A stretch of 64,000 nucleotides of DNA from Plotosus lineatus (GCA_024760905.1 CM045735.1:29261249-29325248), one strand, 5' to 3'. Shown: positions 40,280 through 51,159, counted from the first letter of the stretch. The notes: a model not told the origin generated them from the letters alone. Numbers and translations are program-made.

Positions 40280-41095
40280 CGGACGAGCCCCCAATTTTGT
40301 TATGTATGGAATTTAGAAGTAAATTTCCCCGTGAAACCAGTAAAGCACGACAGACCACGACATAAACTATTCTTCTTCTTCTTTTCCTTTCGGCTGTTCC
40401 CTTCAGGGGTCACCACAGCAAATCATCTGCCTCCATCTCACCCTGTCCTCTGCATCTTCTTCTCTTACTCCAACGACCTTCATGTCGTCCTTCACCACAT
40501 CCATAAATCTATAAACTATATACAATTTAATAATATAAATCAGACAAGGCAAAATAATACTTACATCTTAAAGCTAAACAAAATACAAATTAAACAAAGG
40601 GTCCCATCGTCACCAAGCACCTGCAGCAAGGTAAATTTAGAAGCGGCGCGTGCGCTGGCGGGGAAAGGCTTGTAATCCCGCGTTAGACAGAAACAGATGA
40701 TTAAAATCCTCGCGTTGGCTGTGGGTGAACGTAGATGATGGACTTTGGCGATGAAGTCCCGAACGACGAAACTTTGCTGAAGTTTCCATGATCCGTCTTG
40801 GATGAGATGAGCCACCGCGATGAGTTTCCTTAGAGCTGCACGACACGGGAAGAGGCTGGAGCCAGTCGGCACCAGGTCAGGAATATAACCTCCCCAAAGA
40901 TCCAGAAAGTTCCCTCCTCAAAGTTTCTGAATCACCTGACCCGCCACCAGAGCGCATGCGCAACCAGGTCCATCTCGAAGTTTCCAGACCCCCTGACAGC
41001 GAAGTCATACCACGTGACCCCAGTTACAGCACACTCTGAATCTAATTATGTACCGTTTACACCGTCACATTTATATACAGTACATGCCCCTAACA
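40280..41095 (-). mobile_element. LTR retroelement remnant: LTR plus tRNA-Pro-like primer binding site
   Basis: On the minus strand, TGGGGGCTCGTCCG (40293-40280) matches the tRNA-Pro primer binding site used by many vertebrate retroviral-type elements. It sits a few bases after a putative LTR running 41095 to 40298, which begins and ends with the inverted pair TGTTA/TAACA. Without the LINE fragment inserted at 40371-40510 the LTR is about 650 bases, GC-rich in the middle. Only about 20 bases of internal sequence may remain; no gag, pol or env is present. LTR limits are inferred from the PBS and the TG..CA ends, with no second LTR to confirm. Confidence 0.6.
40371..40510 (-). mobile_element. 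RTE LINE 3' fragment with 9-bp TSD, inside the LTR
   Basis: Perfect direct repeat ATAAACTAT (40362-40370 and 40511-40519). Only the last 140 bases of the LINE (TTCGGCTGTTCCCTTCAGGG.., encoding the DVVKDDMKVVGV-type end) were copied. Confidence 0.9.
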
Positions 41096-41501
41096 AAATG
41101 CAGTATATTATATCAGCCAGGTACATTTCTTTCTACACTGCACGTAAAAATCCCACATCCAAAATTGCTCAAAATTTACTACTTCCTCAATGAGCACAAA
41201 GTTATGGTCAATTGCTCTCTCAAACGTGTTTACAGCATAATACCCAGTGACTATCCATAACATTATTTTGGTGGCTGACCATATTCTGTAATTAAATATA
41301 TAGTTTTCAGTCGATAAAGTTACTTTACGTTCATGTTATTTCTGATTCATCCTGTCCAAAGGGAGTCTTGCATAGTGTACACACAACACGCACAGCATAA
41401 TACTACAGTATAGAATATGCTATGCAGTCCCACACATTAAATGACTGCTAATGATTACTCTTCCTTTACAGGTGATACAACACACAGCTTTGTGCAATGT
41501 T

Positions 41502-41664
41502 CAGCATTTTCTATAACTGCTTAATCCTAATTAGGGTCTCGAAGAGGCTGGTGCCCATCCCAGCCGACTCCGGGCAAGGGCAGAGTACACCCTGGACAGC
41601 TCACCAGGCCATCGCAGGGCGGAAACACGCGGACAGCTTTGCAGCCTACTCTTGCTTTGTCCAA
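41502..41664 (-). mobile_element. Chimeric SINE (family S2), 5'-truncated, 11-bp TSD
   Basis: Perfect TGTGCAATGTT at 41491-41501 and 41665-41675. Contains the full tail (CTGCTTAATCCTAATTAGGG..CCATCCCAGCCGACTCCGGG..GGCCATCGCAGGGCGGAAAC) and the first 25 bases of the body. Confidence 0.88.
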
Positions 41665-41916
41665 TGTGCAATGTTTATTCCAGAAAAATTGTTGTGAGAT
41701 ATTTTGACTCATTATTGAGTGCTTTTATCTGCAGTTAAAACGGCAAAGTCTACGGGGGGGGGTAGAGATTTGGTTAATTGGCGGCACAGAAGATCACTTC
41801 AGTTCTGCTAAGCTACCTTCATGAGTTGAAGTTCTGAAGTTGTTGTTTGATTTTCATAGATGGAAAAAACAGTTTAATGACAATGTGAAGGACACCGTCA
41901 GTCTTAGCCTTCAAAT

Positions 41917-42362
41917 TTGGGAATAAGCACGGATACCAACAAGGGCTGCAAATCCTACGAATCACACCTGGGATCAGCTATTGCATCTTGGCAGAGCCTG
42001 AAGAAGAATATCAACAGAAAGTTACTGACCAGAGAACAAAAGTGTAAAGCCTTTAAGGATTCTTTAGACAATCGTTTTGATATTGCACATGAACAGGCAT
42101 TATCAATGATCAAAATAGAAGAGGACAGACAGAAGATCCACAACAATGGGAATCAAATCAAGTTTACAAGGAAGCAAAATCTTTTGCTTCTTTAATAAAA
42201 GTGACACATGATTTGACAGAGAGAGGAGTCGCACTTATTCAGTCCTTCAATGATGGGCTGGTCCGCAAGGAAGAACACAAACAATCTGTACTGAAAATGG
42301 TCAAGTACCACCAAAATAAATTCCAAAAATCAGTGAAGGGAAATAATAAAAATGACCAATAA
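41917..42362 (+). pseudogene. Transposase-like ORF fragment, frameshifted
   Basis: An ORF of 92 codons (SYESHLGSAIASWQSLKKNI..IKIEEDRQ) continues after a frameshift near 42160 as SLIKVTHDLTERGVALIQSF then NDGLVRKEEHKQSVLKMVKY to a stop at 42360-42362. The D-x-x-ERGVALIQ..KxEEqxQ..LKMV pattern resembles the C-terminal end of transposase-like proteins that are repeated in fish and insect genomes. The family is not certain, and upstream sequence (41800-41916) gives no longer ORF. Confidence 0.5.
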
Positions 42363-42747
42363 CTGGATTTTTTATTTGTTTTTACACTGTTTTTCAACAA
42401 CTATACTGTTTGGATACCTTTTATTATTGTTTGCATGTTTCAGCATTTGTGATAAAGATAACTACAATATTCATTATTTGGGTGTACATACTGGTATGTA
42501 GTAAATTTTTACAGGCTTTGAGCAAGTCCTAAATTTGATCTGATGTTTGTAAAAATTGACATTTTTTTATATAGTGCAACATGATGCTATCCTGGCCAAT
42601 ATTAATTTCAAAGTTTCAAAATTTAAACGCACCCTACTAAGCACTAAACCACTGTGCAGCGCCAAAATGTATATAATAAAACTTTCATAAACTAACTTTA
42701 TCACACTACATGTTTAAGCACACACCGATAAGCACTAACTTTAAAAC

Positions 42748-43075
42748 CACTTACTCACTGACTTTCAAAATCACTTAATCCTACTGAGGTCATGGGAAGG
42801 CTGCAGCATTTCTCGGGTCCACCCTGAACAGCTCGCCAGAACATTGCAGGGCAATATTCATATCCATTCACTCTCATGTCGAGGGGTAATTTGGAACAGT
42901 CAATTAGCCTAGCATGCATGTCTCTGGAATGTGGGAGGAAACCGGAGTACCCAGGGAAAACCACTTTAGCATGGGAGAACATGCAAACGCCACACAAAAA
43001 AAAATTGCCGATCCAAAAACAAGAAACCACGATCTCACTGTGAGGAGTAAATTCAGATCACTATGCCACTGTGTC
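42748..43075 (-). mobile_element. tRNA-derived SINE (family S3)
   Basis: TCACTTAATCCTACTGAGGT, TCGAGGGGTAATTTGGAACA, TCTGGAATGTGGGAGGAAAC, ACACAAAAAAAAATTG.., ending with AGATCACTATGCCACTGTGT at the reversed head. Confidence 0.72.
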
Positions 43076-43960
43076 ACCAAATTTAAAACCTTACTTACTT
43101 ACGTATGATCCCCATCACAAACTAGACAATGGGGGACCCCGTGGTGCAGTCCTTAATGTGTCTTCGGGACCAGGCTGCTGCTTTGCTATTAAGGTTTTCT
43201 TCACAAAGTTCCTTCCCGTTATGCAGTGTTAAGTGCAAGTGTAGGCCATGCTTCTGCCCTACAGAAAAGGGAGGTCAAAACTGGACACCTTTCCCTTGGT
43301 GGATAGTGAAATACCTCACTGTACAAAGTACCATGAACGTAACGCATTGAAGGCTGCTGCTGCCCTAGACAACCACCGAGAGGTGAAATGAATAACAGTG
43401 ACTATCTTATCCCAGTGGCATCCACTTTGGGTGGAGTGTATTAAGCAACAATTGAAGAATCTGTTCTCAATGTTGATGTCTTAGAAACAGGAAGAATGGG
43501 CATGGCTAGACAAATGGGTCATAGCATCTTCAAAACCACAGGTTATTGGCATGTTTCCAGTATGCAGTGGTTAGTACCTACCAAAAGTGGTAAGAGAAAG
43601 CACAAATAGAGAACTAAAATCAAATTTTCAGGCACCTAGGGCTCACAGACACACCCAGGTAGTGAAGGCTTCTCCATGGGTTTCAATCCCACTGTTGAGA
43701 ACAAATTGGTTTGAAAAATAGATACTATCTATGATAGACAGGTGGAGATTATTGCATGAGTATGCAGGGCTGCAGACAAGCCAGATGCAGATGCCTGACC
43801 CATGTTCACCACAGAAAGTGCCTACAATAGGTACGTGGGCATCAAATCTCGACAATGGAGCAATGGAAGAAGATCTGATGTATTACTTTTTTCAAGGACA
43901 GCTGGGTGCATGTGCATCACCAGCTGGAATAGATTATAATATAATGAATGTAAATAAGGC
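43076..43960. other. No gene recognised
   Basis: 43128-43400 begins GGGGGACCCCGTGGTGCAGT and could be an unclassified repeat. The rest contains short ORFs on both strands without motifs. Confidence 0.35.
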
Positions 43961-43965
43961 AACTC

Positions 43966-44235
43966 AGTGTGATGCGCCGGGCAATCTTCTGCTGGGAAAC
44001 CCCGGGTCCGAGAATTAATGTGGATGTTACTTTGACATGTACTATCTACCTAAACATTATTCTAGACCAAGTATATCCATTTATGGCAGCAGTGTCCCCT
44101 AACAGTAGGATGCTTCCTTCAGCAGAATAATAATTTGCCATCCCATATTTACTGCAAACACTGTTCCGGAATGGTTTCAGCCTCTCGGTTCCTCATCTGT
44201 GGGATGTGCCGGTCTCAACAAGTACAGTGCATCTT
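43966..44235 (+). mobile_element. Tc1-type transposon fragment
   Basis: TGTGATGCGCCGGGCAATCT, GTGGATGTTACTTTGACATG, CTAAACATTATTCTAGACCA, TTTATGGCAGCAGTGTCCCC, then CTGTGGGATGTGCCGGTCTC (the position of LWDVL in a Tc1 transposase). Part of a common fish repeat; heavily mutated. Confidence 0.55.
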
Positions 44236-44280
44236 TTTTCAAACTCCTTTTTCCCTTTAGGGTGCCACCCCACTGACAAG

Positions 44281-44285
<5 letters not shown>

Positions 44286-44350
<65 letters not shown>
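44286..44350 (+). repeat. (TG)n microsatellite
   Basis: About 32 uninterrupted TG units, followed by an AGAGACAGAGAG tract. Confidence 0.95.
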
Positions 44351-44355
<5 letters not shown>

Positions 44356-44740
44356 GACAGAGAGATTATATTCTTCATTTCATAGTTTGTATTCAATTAT
44401 GTTAACACACACACTCCAGCAATCTATATTCTTAAAAATGCAAATATAAAAGTGTTGACTATATTTGGAACACATGAACAGGAACACAATGTTCCATCAT
44501 GATAATTCTAAGTCTCAGCTAATTTATGTTTTATAACAGCGCTAGTCATGCAGTAAAAGCATAGTGGCACATAAATGAGCCCAGTTCGGCTGTATAATTC
44601 AGTAATTTTAATCCATTTACAAATGGAGAAAAAAAGATAGCTAGGACAAGCAGTTCCCGTCTCGCCACATCTATTATAACAGGAGTTAAATCTGAGAGCT
44701 GAGAAGGAGGGGGCTGTGTGTGAGAGATGGATATTTTAAC

Positions 44741-44757
44741 ATTCCGGAAGCGTTTCC
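44741..44757 (+). promoter_or_regulatory. ETS-like / partial heat-shock-element site
   Basis: ATTCCGGAAGCGTTTCC holds CCGGAAG (ETS core) and TTC-2-GAA, a dyad like half a heat-shock element; the next TTC is two bases out of the 5-base register. About 180 bases upstream of the TATA box. Confidence 0.35.
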
Positions 44758-44805
44758 TCACATGGAGTGCTGGGCTGTCTTGTGCTCATGATGCTGCCAA
44801 GTCCC

Positions 44806-44810
44806 CCAAT
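44806..44810 (+). promoter_or_regulatory. CCAAT box candidate
   Basis: CCAAT about 115 bases upstream of the TATA box of the DnaJ gene. Confidence 0.4.
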
Positions 44811-44924
44811 GAGCGTGAAGAACAGCTCGGTTTCCAACATGGTATTCCCTCTCGTGTAGATCCTGGGTGGACCCAGGGAAGCTCAGTCATGCAGCGTGGG
44901 TGGAGTGTAGGCCGATCGCGCCGG

Positions 44925-44930
44925 TATAAA
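44925..44930 (+). promoter_or_regulatory. TATA box of the DnaJ gene
   Basis: CGCGCCGGTATAAAAGCACG is a strong TATA element with GC-rich flank; transcription would start near 44955, leaving a roughly 85-base 5' UTR with CAG repeats before the ATG at 45042. Confidence 0.7.
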
Positions 44931-45041
44931 AGCACGTCGGCAGCAGAGAGATGCATTCAGTAGTAGATAAGTTACACAAAGCCGGCTTGAGCTTCAACAT
45001 TAACAACAGCAGCGGCAGCAGCATCAGCACCGATATCCATC

Positions 45042-45134
45042 ATGGTTCTCATCTGGACACAGTTTGGCGTGAAGCATAAGAACGTCAAGTGCAAGGTGCG
45101 AGTGATCCACGGCGAGGAAAACTGGTCCTCAGAG
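45042..45134 (+). CDS. dnajb5: DnaJ gene exon 1
   Basis: Encodes [20 protein letters not shown] to ENWSSE, 31 codons, donor GAG|GTAAGT. Start chosen as the first ATG after the TATA box; the CATC-ATG-G context is favourable. Confidence 0.8.
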
Positions 45135-46673
45135 GTAAGTGGTGCCATTTGCTTTTGACTTTCTTTATCTGTGCATAAAATATAATTCTATGCAACAAAC
45201 CATCAAAGTTAATCAGGACTGTAATTTATATTTGTGTCTGGTGCTTTTATTTCGTATTAATGAAGCTGGAGAGTATTTTAGAGTTTGCATTTGACCCTTT
45301 TCAGAGGTTCCCTGAATGTGTTAATCACTTTGAGTTGTAAAGTGAAGTCTTAAGGGAAAAAGAGCGGGCACCTAAGAGTGCAACGTGTCCCTCTAGAATA
45401 TCTTTTTTCCCTCTCACAAACAGTGCAAAGTGCATTTAACTGATAAAATATCTAGATACTGGTGGTTTGGTATGTTGAATAGAAACAGCTGTACAACTGA
45501 CCACAATTATCAAGGTTCTCCATCCCAGCATGGGTGAATAAAGTGCAGCTAAAAAGAGAGGAGTATATTAATTTTTTTTTCTTTCTTGTCTCTCTTCTGT
45601 CTGAACAGGAGGTACACGAGGACCCTGAGATCCCCAGTCCTCCTCCGTCACCAGTGTGTCTGGACCATTATACTGTGTTAGGGGTGTCGAATGACTCAAA
45701 TGAGGAAGAGATCAGACGCGCATACAAGCGCCTGGCACTTCGCTACCATCCTGACAAAAACCCAGATGCGGATGCGGAAGAGAAGTTCAAGCAAATTGCA
45801 CAAGCCTATGAGGTCCTTACAGACCCTGAGAAGCGCAGCCTCTACGACCAGCAAGGTGAGAACTTTCTTCTAAAAGACGCGCTATCCCTATTTTCACTCC
45901 TGAAACTTTGAAACATTGAACAACATTCGGTTTCTGCAGAATTATGTACCATTCTTTTGCCAAAGACAGTGTAGACAGTGACAAACACACTTTCTTTTGC
46001 AGGACTATCTAAAGGACAGATGTCCTCTTCTAAAGCAGACCCCACCCCTAGTGGTCCCAGGGCTGACGCCCATGCCTGGCGCTTCTTCTTCAATTTTGAG
46101 TTTGACTCAGACGATGATCTCTTCAACCCCTTTTCGAGGAATCCCCAACCTCACCTAGGCGGTCACCACAGCAACAAGACAGCTGCCCACCCTGGGGGTG
46201 TTAATGAAGTGCATGAGCTCTCTGTGTCACTGGAAGACATCCTGACAGGTGTAACAAAGCGTGTAAAACTCACTCGGCTCCGGCCCACAGACAAGAGCGG
46301 AGCTCAGCCAGAGGAACGAGTGATCGACGTAGAGGTGAAGAAAGGATGGAAGGAAGGGACAAAGATCACCTTTCCAGGAGAGGGGCAAGGGGCAACAGGT
46401 CATGGCCCGAATGACCTCACATTTGTGGTCAAAGAGAAGAAGCATGCTCACTTCAGGCGGGAAGGGTCTAACATCGTCTACACAGCCACCATAACGCTTC
46501 GAGAGGTGAGTGTGTGTGCCAGTAGTACAGCCTGTCCTGTTTTCCACCCACACAGTCTCAGCTAGATGATAAGCCTCTGCAGAGCACTGTGGCTAAATTT
46601 AGAAGCCCCACCCCCCCACCCCCCCTCCTCCTGCAGGCTCACATACAGACACACTCCTCTGCAGCTCTTAGCA

Positions 46674-46721
<48 letters not shown>

Positions 46722-47740
46722 AATTTTTCATTCTGTCACATGAAGTCCCTTCCCTTCACCTTTTACCACCAAGTACCAGTATCTTCATCTCCTTTTGGTA
46801 TTTCTCACTCAGTCGTCCTATTTTCCTCATAAATATTTTGGACTTTATTTCAATGAAATTGAATTCACTCAATTTTTTTTTCATAAATGTTGTAGATCTC
46901 TCCCAGCAAAAATTTCCCAACATCTCTGCCCAAGCCCCACCATCACCATTCATCTGTCTCCCCAACCCTATCATCTGTCCATCTCACTCTCTCTTCTCCC
47001 ACCCCTTCGTCTCGCACCATCACATTCACCTCCTCTCAACTCTCCCCTGCTGTTTCTCAATGCTAAGAACACCCGCCGCTATCCTTCATATTTCACCCTC
47101 CCTTTCTCATCTCTGTCATCTCTCTCCCACACACTTCCTCCCTCCTCCTGTCTCCCACTCAGATGAGAACAAGAGAACAGGAACACATTAGCAATACACA
47201 TCTCGTAATGGCATCTTGCATAACAAGAGAAGATCATTCACTCCGACCCATATTCTCTTCATTCAAACTCAGCTCAATATTATGCAACAAAAATATCCAA
47301 TAATAGGTATTTTCCAATTGTTAGGAAATAGGGAAGCATATTCTAGTATGGAGGCAGACAGACTCAAGCGAGTGTTATTAGAAATAACCCTTGTTCTTAA
47401 ACAGAAGACTGAGAAATGACTTTTGTTCATGCTTATCATGCTAATATATAGTATTAAATAACAATAATAACCCTCCCTCTTTCTCTTTCCCTTTCCTATT
47501 CTGTAGGCATTATGTGGATGTACTGTTAGTGTTCCTACCCTTGATGGACAGACAAAGCCAGTCCCCTGCAGTGATGTCATCAAGCCTGGCTCAGTGAGAA
47601 GACTAATTGGGGAGGGGCTCCCCCGGGCAAAGAACTCAGCCCAGCGTGGTGACCTGTTAGTCGAGTTCCAGGTGGTGTTTCCTGAACGTATCCCACCATC
47701 CAGCAAAGAAATCATCAAACACAGCCTTGGACAGTGTTAA
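45042..47740 (+). CDS. dnajb5: DnaJ/Hsp40 class B co-chaperone, DNAJB5-like, 4 exons, 358 residues
   Basis: Stimulates Hsp70 ATPase and delivers clients. Exons 45042-45134, 45609-45855, 46003-46505 and 47507-47740 join in frame to a stop. J domain at residues about 49-113 with the catalytic HPD at 78-80 ([16 protein letters not shown]); C-terminal substrate-binding domains from about 182 ([78 protein letters not shown]). The last motif is closest to DNAJB5 (PCNDVIKPGTVKRL). Two departures: about 48 residues precede the J domain ([18 protein letters not shown].. and PSPPPSP), and the Gly/Phe-rich linker is replaced by a short segment with [20 protein letters not shown]. It may be a divergent paralogue of dnajb5 or a sister class B gene. 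Confidence 0.88.
45609..45855 (+). CDS. dnajb5: DnaJ gene exon 2 (J domain)
   Basis: Encodes [17 protein letters not shown] and the J domain [42 protein letters not shown]. Acceptor CTGAACAG, donor AAG|GTGAGA; phase 0 in, 1 out. Confidence 0.93.
46003..46505 (+). CDS. dnajb5: DnaJ gene exon 3 (linker and CTD I)
   Basis: Encodes [38 protein letters not shown], then [20 protein letters not shown] and [14 protein letters not shown]. Acceptor TTTTGCAG, donor GAG|GTGAGT; phase 1 in, 0 out. Confidence 0.93.
46675..46722 (+). repeat. (CT)n(CA)n microsatellite in DnaJ intron 3
   Basis: About 11 CT units followed by about 13 CA units. The rest of this intron (46506-47506) is pyrimidine-rich, with no recognised element. 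Confidence 0.9.
47507..47740 (+). CDS. dnajb5: DnaJ gene exon 4 (CTD II)
   Basis: Encodes [20 protein letters not shown] to [20 protein letters not shown] and KHSLGQC then TAA. Acceptor TATTCTGTAG. Confidence 0.94.
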   Translation, partial: ALCGCTVSVPTLDGQTKPVPCSDVIKPGSVRRLIGEGLPRAKNSAQRGDLLVEFQVVFPERIPPSSKEIIKHSLGQC

Positions 47741-47880
47741 CAAAAACACACAGATACGCTCGGAACTAGTCATGGTTGTAGCATTTATTTGTTTTGTCTC
47801 TGTGAGGCATATCATGTGCTATACTGTAAACACATGCACACAAACTATCAGTATCATCGGGAGGCCATAGATTTTAGACC

Positions 47881-47921
<41 letters not shown>
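47881..47921 (+). repeat. (AC)n microsatellite in DnaJ 3' UTR
   Basis: About 20 AC units 140 bases after the stop codon. Confidence 0.93.
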
Positions 47922-47924
<3 letters not shown>

Positions 47925-48305
47925 GTTGCACTTAGACCTACCATTTATATTCATAAAACTTACAGGTTCACACAAATACAGACACTGATATACACAGAGG
48001 TGCTACTCTTGAAATATCAATGCACACACATCCTGTATGTAGCAGGAAGTGACAAGCTCTATGGAAGAGAGCTTGATGGGCTCCTGTAGGAAACTTCTGT
48101 TCCTATGATGACCATCTCAACTTGCTGTAAACAATGACAAATTTGTACTTGTGTACAGAATCGTCAATTAATTAGTCTCTATGAGAGAACCTGTGTCATG
48201 TTTCAATGAATTATTTATAATGGAGAATTATTAAAAATATCATTGTGCTGTATGATCTGGCAATGGAAACTAAGACTGGATGAAAAGCATGTTTTTTTAT
48301 GTACA

Positions 48306-48311
48306 AATAAA
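48306..48311 (+). terminator. dnajb5: Poly(A) signal of the DnaJ gene
   Basis: AATAAA in TACAAATAAAGATTTTATT, 566 bases after the stop; the 3' UTR before it has an AT-rich AATTATTTATAATGG motif. Confidence 0.75.
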
Positions 48312-48379
48312 GATTTTATTAAATAAATTATTTCTCAGTTCATTCCTTGATCATTCTTAAATCTGATGGTTCCACCAGT

Positions 48380-48770
48380 ACAGTAGGTTGTAAGCTGCAT
48401 AGAATCAGAACATAAATATTGAAGTCTCAAATTAAGAATTACAAATACCTATAAACAGATACAGAATGAATCCTGTCAGTGAGTAATATGTACAGTATAG
48501 TCAATATGAAAAAAAGTATGAATGTAAATGTAGTGCAAAATGCGAGTGTATTATTACAGTGGATGTTATTGTCATATGGAGGAGTTGTGTAGTATAATGG
48601 CTACAGGTATAAATTTTTTCCTGTATGATTCAATGGTACATTTAAGTGGCATCAGTCTCTCAATGAATGTGCTTCTGTGAGTGGTTAACAGGTTGGGAAG
48701 CGGGTGGGAGGTGTTGTTCAGTATTGTTCTTATGCTTAACAATATTTGCCAGGATAGGATTCACCGCGCA
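48380..48770 (-). mobile_element. Rex1/CR1-type LINE 3' region relic
   Basis: TTTTTTCCTGTATGATTCAA, AAGTGGCATCAGTCTCTCAA, GAATGTGCTTCTGTGAGTG and GTTGTTCAGTATTGTTCTTA follow the order of the antisense C-terminal and 3' UTR sequence of Rex1-like LINEs. Confidence 0.55.
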
Positions 48771-48948
48771 TCTATTTAGTTCGAAAGAATAACGAAAACC
48801 GTCATGAAATTCAATCATTCTGTTGATTTAATTGATTATTTTAATAAAAAGGATACAGCTATTGTTTTTTCCTAAGATTTAAATTCCTTAACACGTCACT
48901 ATCGCCAATATTTGTAAGGAAGATTGAAGACACACAAAAGAGTCATTC

Positions 48949-49075
48949 ATCCATTCATTCATTTCATGAACGGCTTAATCCTAATTAGGCTCGCAAGGAG
49001 GCTGGTGGCCATCTCAGCCAGCTCTGGGCAAGGGCGGTGGTACACCCTGGACAGCTCACCAGGCCACTGCAGTGC
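48949..49075 (-). mobile_element. SINE tail fragment
   Basis: CATGAACGGCTTAATCCTAA..ATCTCAGCCAGCTCTGGGCA..ACAGCTCACCAGGCCACTGC, the common tail in reverse. Confidence 0.7.
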
Positions 49076-49177
49076 CACATCAGATCCATTACCATATATG
49101 GAAGGGGGCCGGACATTTGTTAAATTGGGCACCATGCAGTGCGTGTACGTATGAAATGAAATTACAAATGTAGTGTT

Positions 49178-49345
49178 GGCAGCCGTAGCCTAATGGATAG
49201 AGACCCAAGTTTGGGACCTAAAGATCACTGATTCAATTCCGGAACCAGCAGGAAAAATGTGAAGTGACAAGGAGAGTGAGCTGCAGCTTCTCTTTCTCCA
49301 CCTTCATGGCTGAAGTGCCATAAATACAAAGGCAATAATTTACCT
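49178..49345 (+). mobile_element. tRNA-derived SINE (family S5) fragment
   Basis: GGCAGCCGTAGCCTAATGGA, GATCACTGATTCAATTCCGG and CATGGCTGAAGTGCC match the copy at 28268. Confidence 0.65.
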
Positions 49346-49489
49346 TAAAGAATTCATTTTAAGAAAATATCCAATTTTTAATGGACTCAGCGTCTTAAAC
49401 CCCCACTGTAATTGTATGATGACATCATGTTTTTTTCCCCACCAACAGAAGTTATGCAGAGAAATTACAACATTACAGTTTTGGTTGAG

Positions 49490-49770
49490 TAGCACGGTGG
49501 TGTAGCAGTTATTACATCCACCTTACAGCAAGAAAGTACTTGGTTCGAGTCTTTTGGCTTAGACGATTCTGTATGGAGTTAATGTTCTCACGGCACTTGC
49601 ATGGGTTTCCTCCAGGTATTCTGGTTTCCTCCCACAGTTGAAAGAACAGCCAAGTGTGCTGTTCAGTGTGTACCTTGCCTTTATCCAATGTCATTGACTG
49701 AAATAGCCACCAGCCTCCCTAGGACCTTAGTAGTGGGATTAATACATATGGGTGAGTGAGTTAGTAGGCG
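49490..49770 (+). mobile_element. tRNA-derived SINE (family S3)
   Basis: Head AGCACGGTGGTGTAGCAGTT..ACAGCAAGAAAGTACTTGGTT, body GGGTTTCCTCCAGGTATTC, tail GTTCAGTGTGTACCTTGCCT and GGTGAGTGAGTTAG. Confidence 0.72.
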
Positions 49771-49944
49771 AGAGAAGTCAGTGTAGGTATTTCACTTTTT
49801 GTAAGCGTATCCTGCATGGAAAGTTATTGACTGCTTGCCTTTGATCAAATGTTAGCCTCTATCAGCAAGCTTTATACTGCATTCAAACCCCGAAAATATT
49901 GTTCAGCAATAAATGCCTACTACCCAAATAATTATAAAATCACA

Positions 49945-50272
49945 TTCACTCACTCACTAATTTGCTGAGCCATTTAATCCTTCAAAACTCAAGGCTAAGA
50001 GCCTATTTTACCCAACTAAGGCCAAATGCGAGGTATACCCTGACCAGTTTCCTAGTTCATCACAGAGCAACACACAGCTGTTTACCTTCACACCTCAGGG
50101 CAATTTTTAACAGTCAATTAGCAATTACCATCTGGTTTCTTTCCATGCATCTTTACATGACCCAGAGGAAACCCACACAACCCGCACATGGAGAACATGC
50201 AACCTCCACTACAACACCCATGCCAAGCCCGGGAGTCAAACCCAGGACCTTCTTGCTGTGAGGGTGCACACA
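49945..50272 (-). mobile_element. tRNA-derived SINE (family S3)
   Basis: TGCTGAGCCATTTAATCC, CTCAGGGCAATTTTTAACAG, GAGAACATGCAACCTCCAC, AGTCAAACCCAGGACCTTCT then TGCTGTGAGG. Minus strand. Confidence 0.7.
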
Positions 50273-50367
50273 TCACTATTCGGTCGTTTAAATTCTTTTA
50301 TACTTTGTAAGCCCTACTTTTACACTGTACAATGTCAATACCATTTATTTATAGGGAGTAGATGAGA

Positions 50368-51151
50368 TATTGTGATCTGTAGTGAGAGCAGACAACAAGT
50401 GCAGGAAAATCTAGAGAGGTGGAGGTATGCCCTGGAAAGGAGGGGAATGAAGGTTAACCTCAGAAAATCAGAATACATATGTGTGAATGAGAAGGACCCA
50501 GGAGGAACGGTGATGTTACAGGGAACAGAGATAACGAAGGTGGAGGATTTTAAGTACTTAGGCTCAACAATCCAGAGCAATGGAGAGTGTGGAAAAGAGG
50601 TGAGGAAGCGTGTGCAGGCAGGCTGGAATGGTTGGAGAAAAGTGTCCGGTGTGATGTGCGATAGGAGAGTGTCAGCAAGAATGAAGGGAAAAGTGTACAA
50701 GACGGTGGTGAGGCCAGCGATGTTGTATGGTTTAGAAACAGTGGCGGTGAGGAAAAGGCAGGAGGCAGAGCTGGAGGTAGCGGAGATGAAAATGTTGAGG
50801 TTCTCCCTGGGAGTAACGAGGATGGATAGGATCAGAAATGAGTATATCAGAGGGACAGCCCACGTAAGATGTTTTGGAGACAAAGTCAGAGAGGCTAGAT
50901 TGAGATGGTTTGGCCATGTACAGAGGAGGGATAATGAGTATATTGGCAGTAGGATGCTGAGGTTGGAACTACCAGGCAGAAGGCCTAGAGGAAGCCCAAA
51001 GAAGAGATTTATGGATGTGGTGAAGGAAGACATGAAGGTCGTTGGAGTCAAAAAAGAAGATGCAGAGGACAGGGTGAGATGGAGGCGGATGATTTGCTCT
51101 GGTGACCCCTGAAGGGAGCAGCCGAAAGGAAAAGAAGAAAGAAGAAGAAGA
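50368..51151 (+). mobile_element. RTE LINE, 5'-truncated, uninterrupted C-terminal ORF
   Basis: Flanked by AGATGAGA (50360-50367, 51152-51159). ORF 50372-51112 is open for 246 codons from MICSESRQQVQENLERWRYA through YLGSTIQSNGECGKEV, VRPAMLYGLETVAV and [15 protein letters not shown] to GDP and stop, colinear with the end of the copy at 31977-35141. Tail GAAGAAAGAAGAAGAAG. Truncated at the RT active site, so a dead but young-looking copy. It lies in or next to a Tigger-like relic. Confidence 0.9.
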
Positions 51152-51159
51152 AGATGAGA

